From Limnomonas spitsbergensis (taxonomy: Eukaryota; Chlorophyta; Chlorophyceae; Chlamydomonadales): a DNA stretch of 64,000 bases. How positions within the stretch are numbered: the first letter of the stretch is position 1; each line of letters begins with the position of its first letter. The DNA lies in the NCBI GenBank assembly GCA_037349105.1, contig JAYJMM010000120.1:1178001-1242000 (forward strand), in the 5' to 3' direction. A program made the translations under genes and the position numbers. Under the pieces are notes generated by a model. It saw nothing but the letters and a program-made list of their open reading frames with translations. It made no database searches and had not been told where the DNA came from. Positions 35,045-46,711 of this stretch are shown here, in pieces.

Positions 35045-35420
35045 CTCTGGAACGATTGCAGTATTTCACGACCTCTGATGATGCTGTTGTGTACCTATGT
35101 GCCCAGTATGTCACCTTGGCTTGCATGCATTGCTTCCACCAGTATCTGGCACATACCAGTAGGATATACTTGGCACCAGTTATCCTGAACCTGTTTTCTC
35201 TTCTGACCTTTTCTAGCTTCTAGAGAAGAAGGCTGGTAACCGTGTGTGCGACTTATCTTTGAACCGGTACAAACAAGGCTGGTGAAAGATCATTCCTTAG
35301 GATGTGGCTCGTGTTGTATGGCACCATTTGATGAAGTGGCCATGGATTCCAGGGTACGTAATCGTGTTGGTGGTGTTTAAAAACACCTGTTTGTTATGGG
35401 ATATTGACTGGGAATGATGT
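35045..35420. other. 3' region between the convergent SGNH and H4 genes
   Basis: It should hold the 3' UTRs and poly(A) region of the SGNH gene (+) and the 3' end of H4 (-). The only element I recognise is the histone stem-loop at 35372-35387. Confidence 0.4.
35372..35387 (-). terminator. Histone H4 mRNA 3' stem-loop
   Basis: On the minus strand GGTGTT-TTTA-AACACC forms a six-base-pair stem with a four-base loop, 34 nt after the H4 stop. This is the shape of replication-dependent histone 3' ends, and it is almost identical to the H3 stem-loop at 36497-36512. Confidence 0.85.
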
Positions 35421-36394
<974 letters not shown>

Positions 36395-36496
36395 GCCTCT
36401 ACCTTGTCTCGTCCACCTCCTCCCCCTCTCCAGTTCTTCACAATTCTGAAGTGCTTCTAAGGATTTCTTTTGATTCTACCGCCATGCATCCAAACC

Positions 36497-36512
36497 GGTG
36501 TTTTTTAACACC
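36497..36512 (+). terminator. Histone H3 mRNA 3' stem-loop
   Basis: GGTGTT-TTTT-AACACC, a six-base-pair stem and four-base loop, starts 103 nt after the H3 stop and is followed by ACCAGAAA. It matches the H4 stem-loop except for one loop base. Confidence 0.85.
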
Positions 36513-37997
36513 ACCAGAAACTAAATGTAACCACCTAAGTGCACAGCACTGCAAACGCCGTCAATCATAAAACACGCACGCTTTCGGTATCCTGCATAGT
36601 TCTTCGACACCATAGAGTTGGCGAGCAAGTCTCGCTGATCCCCACCCCCGGCTTGCAGTGGGAGAATCCTGTTAAAGCCACCAGAAACGTCTGTCTGCGT
36701 TCTCATCTACCCCTGCAATCGCAGTTTCGAGCCAGAATGGGAGGCAAAGTGGAAAGGGGTAGGTTGGGGGATCTCGCCAAAATTACAATTTTAGGGGAAA
36801 TCCACATTCTCTCTTTAAGCATCAGATTGAAAAGAGAGCTACATGCCGCATTCCCCACGTTTAGCACTTGCATCATAAATATGGCGAGCATTATAATATC
36901 AGACCTCCTTTACATGCCATAAAGGCAGGGGGGGAATGGGGGTAGGGCAGCTCCGCAAAAGAATACACTTTGTTATTCAGCCCAATACTGGTTCCGTAAA
37001 CGTCCTTTGCCCCTTTGCCTTCACATGGGGCGATTGATAACAGATTTTAACCATGGGGTCAAAAAAAGTTGAGCGGCGGGGGCCATGAACAGTTTAGTCT
37101 GCGCAGCCTCTTTAATGGGAAGCTGGCACAATGCTAGCGAGATATGGTGTAACAACTGTATGTGTAGGTGGAAGCGCATGCAGCATGAATACATGATGAT
37201 AAGCATACCGGTACACGTGTGGAGAACTTGGTCGGTAACGGTACTCACAAGGAAACACATGGTACTTCGATCACGAGGTTCAGCCGCACAACGTAAAATG
37301 ATGAACTGCGTGTTATCCCGCGCCGGCCAATTAACATTTAGGTTTGTAAGGGTTCCAGAGGCACGAGGGTTAGTTGGTTGTCAGCCAGGGGTCAGCTCAA
37401 CTGTTTTTTCATAACGGGATTGTTGACTATTTCCCACCCCCACACACACATCCAGAAAGAACTATTCATACTTTTAGTTACAGCACCGGTAGAATGCCTT
37501 CAACTGGTTTCATAGAATTGCCCACCTGACATAACCTGTTCAACCCTTACCGGACTTCTACTCGGGCCTCAAAGCGGTTACAAATACCGGTATTAGCACT
37601 GAGCAAATTGGCCAGCAGCCAGCGCTGGTGTCAAAGAGCATGAACAGCTTAAGACCCGTTCTTCAAACAGCCTGAGATCTACGCCTAGGTACATGGTATA
37701 CTCCATATCTAGGGCATGGATAGAATACCGCAGACAACAGCCCAGCGTTTATTGTACAAGTGATAAACCAAGCCAGCTTACATAATTCCTGTAAATTATA
37801 CATCCGCCCTCACCATCTAAAATTTGTAAAAGCTGTGCCATTGGCGCAGCCCCCGCGTGACATGTGTGCCCTGAAAACTGTTTGACGTGTCCCAGGCTGT
37901 GTGTTCTGGCAGCAGTTGCCGAGTTTGTCACTGCCTCTGTTTGCGTTCTGAACATGCTGGGTGATGGTGCTGCATTGTTCTATAATAATATATACTT
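36513..37997. other. Intergenic region between H3 and the TBC gene
   Basis: No gene, repeat array or RNA gene recognised. Short open frames here lack domains or sequence support. The right end should carry the 3' UTR of the minus-strand TBC gene. Confidence 0.4.
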
Positions 37998-40900
37998 TCA
38001 CGAGTGCCCCATGTCGCCTGACAGAGGCCCCCGCATCGCCGCAAAGCCAAACAGCACCGCAACCACGTACACGCTAACCAAGCCCCCCATGGACAAGGCC
38101 ACGGCAGCTATCGGTCGCCTCTTTCCACCCTCAGCACTGCCGTTCCTCGACCAGCTAGGCAGGTTCGACAGCCAGCGCTGGAGTCCGTAATGATACGGCC
38201 TGAGGTCCGCTGCAGCGGGTGGAGTGACATCCGGTATCTCCCACAGCCCATCCCGGAGGGCCGCCCAGGGGCCCACGCACAAGCCCATCACCGGAGAGTC
38301 CCTGTGCAAGAGGAGGGCATTTTCAGCTTACGAGTCATTTGGTTAATGACTCCATGATATCACACCTCCAGGCCTTGCTCAAAAGGCGCACAGCCCATCG
38401 TCAAGGGACGCCCAGAGGCGCACGCAAAAGCCGGAACAACACCGGAGAGTCCCTGTGCAAGAGGAGGGCATCGTCCAGCTTATGAGTCATTTGGTTAATG
38501 AATCCAATAATCCATGATATGATACTATCGCATTTCATATGTGGCATTGTCCAGCTTTGAGCCATTCAGTCCATAAATCAATGATACGAGTATACAACAC
38601 AAGTATACGCACAAGTCATTACAGTCCGGGTAGGAGAGAAGGAAAGCAGAAGGGAGAGAGAAAGAGAGGGGGGAGAGGTCAGAAAAGGGAAGGAAAGGGA
38701 CAGGCAAAAGGCTGGAAAGGAAACACAGCTTCAGCCTTCAGCCACACAGGTAACGATCGGTATTGCTCCCATGGGACGCCGGCTGAAGCCCCATGCATCC
38801 CACCCATGCATCCCACCCATGCATCCCAACATCCGTCTCATGCAACCGAATTAGGTCAGAGCTCAACAAGTCACGGAGCCCTGAAGTCATCACACCAGAC
38901 AGTAATGGGCAGTTTTGCAAAGTGACAGGCCAGGTCGCACGCTAGGCAACAACTTTGATGGCGTATATTTTCATGCTCCGCACCTGCCCAAGCTCCTCAA
39001 CAGAGCAGTAGGAGGGAAACCACGCATCAGGTCCGATGCACCGCAAAGCAGCTGCTCGAGGGGAGGCATCGCCTGCCCCAAGAGGTCCAGGTGTGACAGC
39101 AGCGCGTGGGCGTCGTGCATCTCCTCGCACTCCAGCAGCGGCTGCCGCACGTGGTGCATCGCGGTGACACCGAGGTACAGAGGAGCCAGGGGATGGCTTG
39201 ACAGGAAAAAGTCAAACAGGCGGGAGGCCACCTGGGCAGTGGACACGGACGGGCGTGTGTCACGAAGTTAGAGCTAAGAAGGGCTAGAGCCAAAATAGAA
39301 GGCAGGTTAAGGGTTTAGGGTTAAGGATTAAGGGCAAAATATAAACTACTGAAGGGGTTCGGAATCCTACGTCTTTGAAGGTGACAAAGGCAGCTACAGA
39401 AGGCTGTGAACTGAGGCACACAGACAAAAGCACAAACACGCTTGGAATACGGCAGGACGCGATCAATGGGCTTTGCCGCTGCCAGTCCCAGCGGCATGCC
39501 ACAAGCCCCCCCAACTTTTCTCCTCCGGACCTAGAGCACTCCCGGACATCACGCTAGGCACAAGCTCACGACCAGTTCAGTACCAGTCTCAGCGGCATGC
39601 CACAGGCTCCACTCTCCCTCTTCCTCCTGGATATGGAGGACCTTACATCATGCGAGTCGCAGGCACACAAGCAGCTCAGTTCAATCCACTAGCAAGCTGA
39701 ATAAGCCCCACCCCTCTTCCTCACAGCACCTTGAGCACCTCATCCCTCCTATCCTCTCTTCCCCCTTTCGCCCTGCTTCCCCCTCTTCTCTCCTCCCTCT
39801 CATCTCTCTCCCCCTCTGCTCCCTCTTCTCTCCTCCCGCCCCTTCTCGATCTTCTCTCCCCCCCCTTCCCTCCTCCCTCTCCTCTCCTCCCTCTTCTCTC
39901 CTCCCTCTCCTCTCCTCCCTCTTCTCTCCTCCCTCTTCTCTCCTCCCTCCTCTCTCCTCCCTCTTCTCTCCTCCCCCGTCTTCCCCCTCTTCCGTCCTTC
40001 CCCCTTCCCCCCTCTCCCCCCCTCTTCCCCCCTGCCCCTGTCTGCCTCCCCGCACCTTGAGCGCCTTGACATCATGCGCAAACCAGGTGATGAACCAACT
40101 GAGTGAGAAGTAGGCCGGCAGGCCCAGGTCCTGCAGCTTCCTTCCCAACACGCGGTCCACATGCTCTAACAGAGGCCACACGAGCTGGAGCAGTTCCAAG
40201 ACCGGCTCCAGGCTAGCAGGGGGGGGAGGGGGGGGGGGGCAAGGCGGCAGAAGACAGCAGAGTTACTCATAATATCTCAACACAGATCCCCCTCCCCCCC
40301 TGGTAGGCTCCAGGCTACCAGGGGGGGAGGGGGAGGGGACAAGGCAGCAGAAGGCAACAGAGTTCCTTTATAATAGCTCAACAAATATCTCCGAGATCGG
40401 GTCCAGGCGGCCAGGGGGGGAGAAAAGGAAGCAGGAGGACATCAAGCGAACCCTGTTTAGTTGAGTGTACACCAGACCTCAAGCTGCAGGCACCGGGCAC
40501 CTTAGGGGGACATTTGAGGGCACCTTTGGGGGCACCTTGGGGGACCTTTGGGGGCACCTTAGGGGGCATTTGAGGGCACCTTTGGGGGCACCTTTGGGGA
40601 CCTTACAGGCACCTTAGGGGACCTTACAGGCACCTTTGGGGGACCTTATAGGCACCTTAGGGGGGAACCTTTGGAGGCACCTTTGAGGCACCTACGGGGC
40701 ACCTTTAGGGGACCTTACAGGAGCTGCCGGACGGTCACCACCGGGCCAACCAGGACCTAACCTTGCTACCGGCCTACGACCCATGGCCTGGGCAGCAGGG
40801 CTTACTATGCCTGGTTTCTTTGGCCACAAGTCGGGATGTAGCTGAATTGTAGCTGAAGGGCACTACAATAAAAAGTGTGAGCAACTGCCCCCTGCAATTA

Positions 40901-43164
40901 CTGGTATGTTACTTTATTTATTTACCAAAAACATGTAAAAACAAGCCAGCGGCGGAATGCTCACGCACAGAGCGTCCAAGTTGCAGGCGCCAATCTTTTC
41001 TCACGGCAACATTCATGAATCTTTGAAATCTTGCTCCAGCTCATCTCTCCTGCCCTTCCCCCCCGCTATACCCGCCTCACACCTCGCTCGAGTGCAGTCC
41101 CGCAAGTGGCCCACCACCAGGCAGCTGAGCAGAGGGAAGGCCTCCCGCTCGCCTCCCAGCTCCATGAGAAGCACCGAGGCCACATCATGCAGACCCTGAT
41201 AGTAATGCACCTGACGCCAGGCCTCAGAGCCTGCATGGCACATGAAGCGGGTTTAGGGTTAGGGTTCAGGGTTTAGACCCTGATAGTAATGCACCTGACG
41301 CCAGGCCTCAGAGCCTGCATGGCGCATGAAGCGGGTTTAGGGTTAGGGTTCAGGGTTAAGACCCTGATAGAAATGCCCCTGACGCCAGGCCTCAGAGCCT
41401 GCGTGGCGCATAAAGCGGGTTCAGGGTTAAAGTTTTATACACTGATAGTAATGCACTTGACACCAGATCTCAGAGCCTGCATGGCACATGAAGCGGGTTT
41501 AGGGTTTAGGGTTAAGACCCTGATAGAAATGCACCTGACGCCAGGCCTCAGAGCCTGCATGGCGCATGAATCGGGTTTAGTGTTAGGGTTCAGGGTTAAG
41601 ACCCTGATAGTAATACACCTGACGCCAGGCCTCAGAGCCTGCAAGCGTGACAGGTGCAACATGACGGGATTGGCTTGGAGGGGAGACGCAGGACAGGTGC
41701 AGCATGACGGGAGTGGCTTAGAGGGCGATGCGGAACAGGATTATGAGGACAGGGGGCTGCTAACTGGCGGCTCAGGACCGACGCAGCATGAGAAGAGTGG
41801 CATAGTATGACGGGTGCAAGGTGACAAGAGTGGCGAGAGGCCTTAAGCAATGCGTAGGTGACTCTGCCCAACAAAATAAACAAGGGATTGAAAGGCACAC
41901 ACGTGTGGCAGGCACACACACACACACACACATGCACACATGCAAGCATCGATGCAGGGCACACCAACAACGCCCGTTTGCCGCACCCGCATGCCTTGCA
42001 ACCACGGCGTTGAGGAGCCTTTTCAGCTGGTCTCGGAGCACCTGACGCTCCTCGTCCTCCATGCCTTCGGTGAACGACCACAGGGACCTGCATAAGACAC
42101 CCATGCAGCATCCACCATGTCAGGTTTCAGAGCATGCGGGGAGAGAGCAGGGAGAGAGAGAGAGAGTTAGAGAGCGAATGCGATCCCAGCTACAAACAGC
42201 AGAGGTGCAGCTCGGCTTCAAATAGGTACAGCCAGCAGCACTTAGCTAAACATGGGTAGCGAGCAGAGAATACATGGACAGCAATGCAGCCCAGTCCTGA
42301 CTTCGGTGTTAAAGCTGAACTGTGACTGAGCTGCTGCGACACAGTGCTCTCACACCTTTCGACATCTACTGTCACGACGCTGCTGTCACGATGCGCCTGG
42401 GCGTGCCAGCGCTCATAAGCGTGAGGGCATGCCTCGTTCACCAGGGTTTTACCGCTGACCTCGGCATCGTCGTCACCTTCTTCAGAGCCTGTAGCTGACG
42501 ATTTGACCCTGGTCAGCCCAAGGGCAAGCGGGGCGGACGGGCGAGGGGAGAGGCCCTCCCCAGAAGAGGAGGTGTCCCCGAGGGTATTTCCCTCTCCTGC
42601 AGGTCTCACGCCCAGCAGCAGCGGCCAGCACAGCCTCCGCAGCTGCTGGCTGACCAGGCCACGCTCACATGCAATCCGCCGCAGCAGGGGCAGATCCTGC
42701 AAGCATTGAGACATAGTGAACAAACGGGTAGATTGCTAAATGGGTTAGCGGAGCAATTTGACACAGGGGAGCCTAGTGAGGGTTTGATGGCAGGGTTCAG
42801 GTGCCAAATCATGTAACCTTTGTAGACCATCAGCTGTTCGCATGGGAGGGGAGACTCCCTTCGCTGCCCATGCCAATATGCCACCCACAGCCGACAAAAG
42901 TGTCTTGTCATGGGAGGCCATGCAGGCGGATGACTCATGAAGATAATATCATTAGGACTCGGGCCTTGCATGCATCCATCTCACCGGGACTGGCTCTAAA
43001 GCCTCCAAGATGAGCCTTGCGGTCTCAGCAGGGGTGGAGTCCGAGTCATGCTCTTTGAATTTATTCGACAGGCTTCTCTGCGTCAGAAGGATCGATTGAT
43101 GCTTGTCGCTCCTGGGACTGATAGAAGGCTTCCTTTTGCGCCGGTGGGTTTGTTTACGAGTCAT
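37998..43164 (-). CDS. TBC1D20/Gyp8-like Rab GTPase-activating protein, 7 exons
   Basis: TBC proteins speed GTP hydrolysis by Rab GTPases; TBC1D20 acts on Rab1 at the ER. Exons from the 5' end are 43164-42985, 42696-42356, 42087-42006, 41210-41083, 40212-40056, 39231-38984 and 38301-37998, in continuous phase, 479 residues. An in-frame ATG at 43224 would add 20 residues. The TBC domain (about 61-290) has LLRRIACERGL, the Arg-finger motif DVERS (Arg near 174), the Gln-finger motif YYQGLHDV (Gln near 206), LSWFITWFAHD and RLFDFFLSSHP. A hydrophobic segment near the C-terminus (about 447-467) fits the C-terminal membrane anchor of TBC1D20. Several exon edges are duplicated in introns: 38400-38450, 39725, 40300-40410 and the array at 41191-41650. 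Confidence 0.92.
38400..38470 (-). pseudogene. Copy of the start of the last TBC exon
   Basis: CACCGGAGAGTCCCTGTGCAA and AGAGGAGGGCAT repeat 38290-38320, which is the acceptor and first codons of the terminal exon on the minus strand. The copy lies upstream, inside the last intron. Confidence 0.7.
39722..40050. repeat. Polypyrimidine tract, TCTCCTCCCTCT units
   Basis: About 330 bp of nearly pure pyrimidine on the plus strand with repeated CTCTCCTCCCTCTTCTCTCC. On the coding (minus) strand this is a purine tract within a TBC intron, directly after the donor of exon 40212-40056. The long Arg/Glu/Gly-rich open frame across it is an artefact. Confidence 0.85.
40500..40720. repeat. Imperfect GGCACCTTTGGGGGACCTT repeats
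   Basis: About ten units of GGGGCACCTTTGGGGACCTTA with length variation, inside a TBC intron and ending at a TAGCTGAA-family copy. Confidence 0.7.
40722..40858 (+). repeat. TAGCTGAA-family dispersed repeat
   Basis: CCGGACGGTCACCACCGGGCC, then GGCCTGGGCAGCAGGGCTTAC and the end ATGTAGCTGAATTGTAGCTG. It lies antisense in an intron of the TBC gene. Confidence 0.7.
41191..41650 (-). repeat. About 80-bp tandem array carrying a TBC exon start and TTTAGGG-like motifs
   Basis: Six units start at about 41191, 41276, 41360, 41437, 41516 and 41600. Each has GACCCTGATAGTAATGCACC, TGACGCCAGGCCTCAGAGCC and then GGGTTTAGGGTTAGGGTTCAG. On the minus strand the first part of each unit is the acceptor (GGCGTCAG) and first codons of the exon that encodes the YYQGLHDV motif. 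Only the leftmost unit is joined to the full exon. Confidence 0.85.
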
Positions 43165-43224
43165 GTCACGGTCCAACGATTTCTGTGTCGCTTCGATCTG
43201 ACTGACATGCTGGAGCACAATCAA

Positions 43225-45115
43225 TCGATAAAGTACATAGCGAGTTTGGTTGAATTTAATGATAGGTAGGTGGATGCTTTCTTACTTTTCAAGCGACGAT
43301 TACGAGAACCGAACTGTGATAATTACCGTGATCCCGTACAGCGCGTCATGGCAAGGTCGAAGACAAAACCTCCCTGTCCATGAGATATCGATGTGATGTA
43401 ACTTCCATGGCATATATGTGACAAGCAGGGCAATATGCGTTCTCACAGAATGTGTCGCGCTGTGCGCTGTGTTAAGCCTCAGTCACGTGGCCCGCAGGTC
43501 CACAACCAAAGTTGATTGTCAACAGTCAGCAGAACAGTCACTGGCCAACCCCATTCCTTTACTTTGTTAACTATGACGTACCAAGAGCTGGGCCTAGGTA
43601 CAGTTAGGATGCATGTTCCAGGCAGTAGGTAACCTGTAACTTACCAACGCATCGATTTGTTCCACCCCATAAGCCAGAGTTTGTTTAGAACAGTGCATAC
43701 CCGCTGGGCCCTGATGAACGCTCAGCCACGTGGGGCTGGTAGGGAATGACTAGGCTCAATTCCAGCTACAATGCACAGCCTGGGCCATGGTGCAGCCATG
43801 CCATCCTCCTATGTGAGGGGGCAGGAACATGGAACCCGGCGCTCTAGTCGGGGGGAGAGAGAAGATCGTGTGGCGGGTTCGATCCCTCAACCTCTGGAGC
43901 TAGAGTTGGTATGCCATGACTAGTAGCTCCCTGACCCATTCAATGACGGAGGCATACGTGAAAAGAAGCACACACACTGTAGGGGGCATCCAGAGGCAGG
44001 TACATTTCATGGATGGTTTTACTTCTGGTTTACTCGAGTCTCGAGGTGTTACTTAGTTTTTGCATGTTAAATAATTGGCTGGAGTTAGGATGGCCAGAAG
44101 GCCAACAAAAATACATAACCCGTAGATTCAATCTCGGATTCAATTAGAATTACCAGCTTCATGTTTTTCATCATCAAGCAATGCTTGTGCCAAAGGACCC
44201 AAACATTGAGTGGTGAACAGCCACATGAAGGGTATTCACATATCACACCACATCGGCATGCAGCCACAGACGGGAGGCTAGCATTGACGGCTGCATGAGG
44301 TGTACGCCAGCAACCGTCAAAATCTAGAATCACAATTTGAAAGTAACAAGAAATTTATGGACGGCAGAAATCAACTCTGAGAGTCTGATGTAAGTTCATG
44401 TTCCTAGGCTCCCAATGTAAATACAGTATACTGTCCATGCCATGATGGGGCTTTGGCCAAAGGGCACGTGGAACTTCGAAAGATAGATAGCAAGCCAGCA
44501 GTTGCGTCGGGGGCATGGATAGAGCTCCCTGAGTCCCAAACTTCAGCAAACAGCACTCAGTCAACAGCAGACAGCACTCGGTCAAGAACAGGCGCACATA
44601 TATAAGCATTGCTAGCGGCACAACTCTACGGTCCTCATTGAACAGCCCCTAAAGCACTAAAGCAGACTGGGTAGCAGCAATTATACTTTTGACATGCATC
44701 CCTCACTGGTTATTACAGCATACAAATAATAACGCCTCAGGCCTTGTAGGAGGGGTACATCCCCATTATATAGGACATGATGTCGGCGATCGGATGATCA
44801 GATCGAAATGTGCAGATCTTGGAGCATACAGTGCGCGGTCATGTTGCCCATAATGAGTAGCATTATCAGGCTATAAGCACATGCTCGCTCATCTGTAACC
44901 TCTTCGCCATAAAAAAATCCGACCAAGCAACATGTGCACCTTCAACTGCTTGCGCAGATGCTTGTGCATGGCGCGCAACACCTCATAGGCAACACCATTG
45001 TATAACTAATAGTGGTATATGATGAAATTACGGTTTTTGTAATCAAATACGCTGATCACCAGCATACCTCTGATGTATCTCATCAACACCATGAGGGTCT
45101 GCAGGTGATGCCTGG
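43225..45115. other. Intergenic region upstream of the TBC gene
   Basis: It should contain the TBC promoter near its left end. It has a SINE-like copy at 43693-43894 and otherwise no recognisable gene. Short open frames at 44085-44621 (-) match nothing I know. Confidence 0.4.
43693..43894 (+). repeat. SINE-like dispersed repeat, best-preserved copy
   Basis: About 200 bp. It starts GTGCATACCCGCTGGGCCC, contains GTGGGGCTGGTAGGGAATG and CATGGTGCAGCCATGCC, and ends near CCCTCAACCTCTGG. GGTTCGATCC at 43876-43885 is a good match to the Pol III B box. An A-box-like GGCGCTCTAGTCGG lies about 35 bp upstream. A tRNA origin is inferred; the T-stem is imperfect. Confidence 0.6.
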
Positions 45116-46193
45116 CTAATGCTCGCCTATCACGGCAGGCAGCCCGGGCGCATGCACTTGCCATCCCAGCGAAAGCCGCACCACAATCTCGTGGCCACGT
45201 TCCGCTGTGCCACACAAGGCTTGGCCAGCATGGAAGTCAGCCCACTGCGCATGCACTGGCCATTCCAGCAAGAGTCGAAGCACTGACTCATCCCATGGCA
45301 GTTTTCCTCTGCAGCTAGCACCCATCCCATTCCTGCACTTTGCACAAGGTGCATGATCTTGCCATTCCAGCAACAGCTGCACCACTGCCCCATGACCACC
45401 TTCAGCTGCAGCACAGAGGTTGTTCCCATCTATTGAAAGAAAACAATACTCCTCTTCCGCCAAAGCAGGAGGCGTGAGACCGCTCGACCCACAGCAGTTC
45501 TATCCTTAGTAGGATAGCCCGCTCACGACATTCTGCGGGGCACTGTTAACGAAGCGCCAGCGGCAATACAAAGGGTGTTCCCAATCAATTACCATCTATA
45601 CAGTCAGCACGGGGTGCATGCAAAAGCTATTCTAGCAACAACCGCATCACTGCCTTATGGCCCACTTGAGCTGTAACATGCGATGCTAAGGCAAGCAATA
45701 TAGTTTTTTAGTCTTCAAGAGCTGCATGCTCTTGCCACCCAAGGAACAGCCCCGACAATGCCGCGCGGCCACCAAAAGCTGCACCACCAAGGGCATCCCC
45801 AATCCAGCAGTCAGCTTGTGGCGCATGCACTGGCCACTCCAGCAACAACCGCACCACAGCCTCATGGCCACCTTGAGCGGCTGCTGAGCGCAACGCCAAG
45901 CCATCACTGCAGTCTGCACGAGGTGCATGCTCTGGCCACATCAGCAACATCCAGACCAGAATTTGGGTTTCACCAGCTGCAAGGACCAGCACTTGTCCTC
46001 TCCGATATTCAGCCCTAACAGAGGCTAGGAGCTGCACGTCGGGCTTGCATGTGTCCACTGCATGGCTGCTGCATGGGGCTGGCCGCATGAGCGCTTCGTC
46101 AGGGCCGTGGAGGCGTGGACCACAGTCAAAAGTTTGGCAAGGCGGGGTGGGCAGCCAAGCATGCAATCGTGCCACTCCCGGCAGACTTCCCAT
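45116..46193 (-). pseudogene. Decayed ankyrin-repeat locus
   Basis: On the minus strand, segments in different frames show ankyrin-type units of the form GGHEAVVRLLLEWPVHAP..AD. Units occur in 46193-45708, in about 45680-45560 and in 45463-45116. The middle segment reads AVMRLLLE, then TAG, then LLHAPRAD. The stop (45629-45627 read on the minus strand) replaces the conserved tryptophan TGG. Frames also shift between segments. Ankyrin repeats mediate protein binding. A spliced gene is not excluded, since introns could bridge segments, but the in-unit stop favours a pseudogene. The start and end are approximate. Confidence 0.6.
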
Positions 46194-46711
46194 GCAGAAA
46201 AGGAAGACCCAAGTGCATCCATATGCCAGCGAGAATAATGAAGACGTCAGTCAGCAGGTCTGGAGTCTGGACTGAGATCATGCACTGTCGTCTTGACATG
46301 ATCGAGATGAAGGCTTACGTCGCTTCATCGCTCATCGCTGGAAGTTTCTCTGTATCCTAATTGTCAGCGTTCCGGTATTTGTGTGCTTAGATGGTCCTAA
46401 TCACACGGCAGGAGGCAGCAGTAGCAGGTATCCTACATATCAGAGCATTTCCCCTATTTCAGAGCACAAACAACCTCCAGAGCACAAACAACGGACAAAT
46501 AAAAGTGAGAGAAGCCGGAGATAGGACAGAGGTGGTCAGAATGTTCCGAACTCCAATTCCGCGCGATTAGCGTCGACATGATGAGTTCGAAGCAATCGTA
46601 CCAAGCCCTAGTACCAACCGTGCGTACCCTCTGGTGGACCCACAGTCGAACCCCGGCACCAGACAACTGACATTTCGCATGACTGTCCGGAAATCCTGGC
46701 TTTGACGACCA
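46194..46711. promoter_or_regulatory. Upstream region of the fructose-bisphosphatase gene
   Basis: About 520 bp between the divergent ankyrin locus and the ATG at 46712. It must hold the promoter of the plus-strand gene. I can name no box with confidence. Confidence 0.35.

Noticed and set aside
39681..40199. Arg/Glu/Gly-rich 172-codon frame (-)
   Set aside because: Runs through the polypyrimidine tract. Only its first part coincides with a true TBC exon (40212-40056).
41230..41640. True telomere or interstitial telomere
   Set aside because: TTTAGGG-like motifs are mixed with exon-derived sequence and GGGTTCAGGG variants. No pure heptamer run exists.
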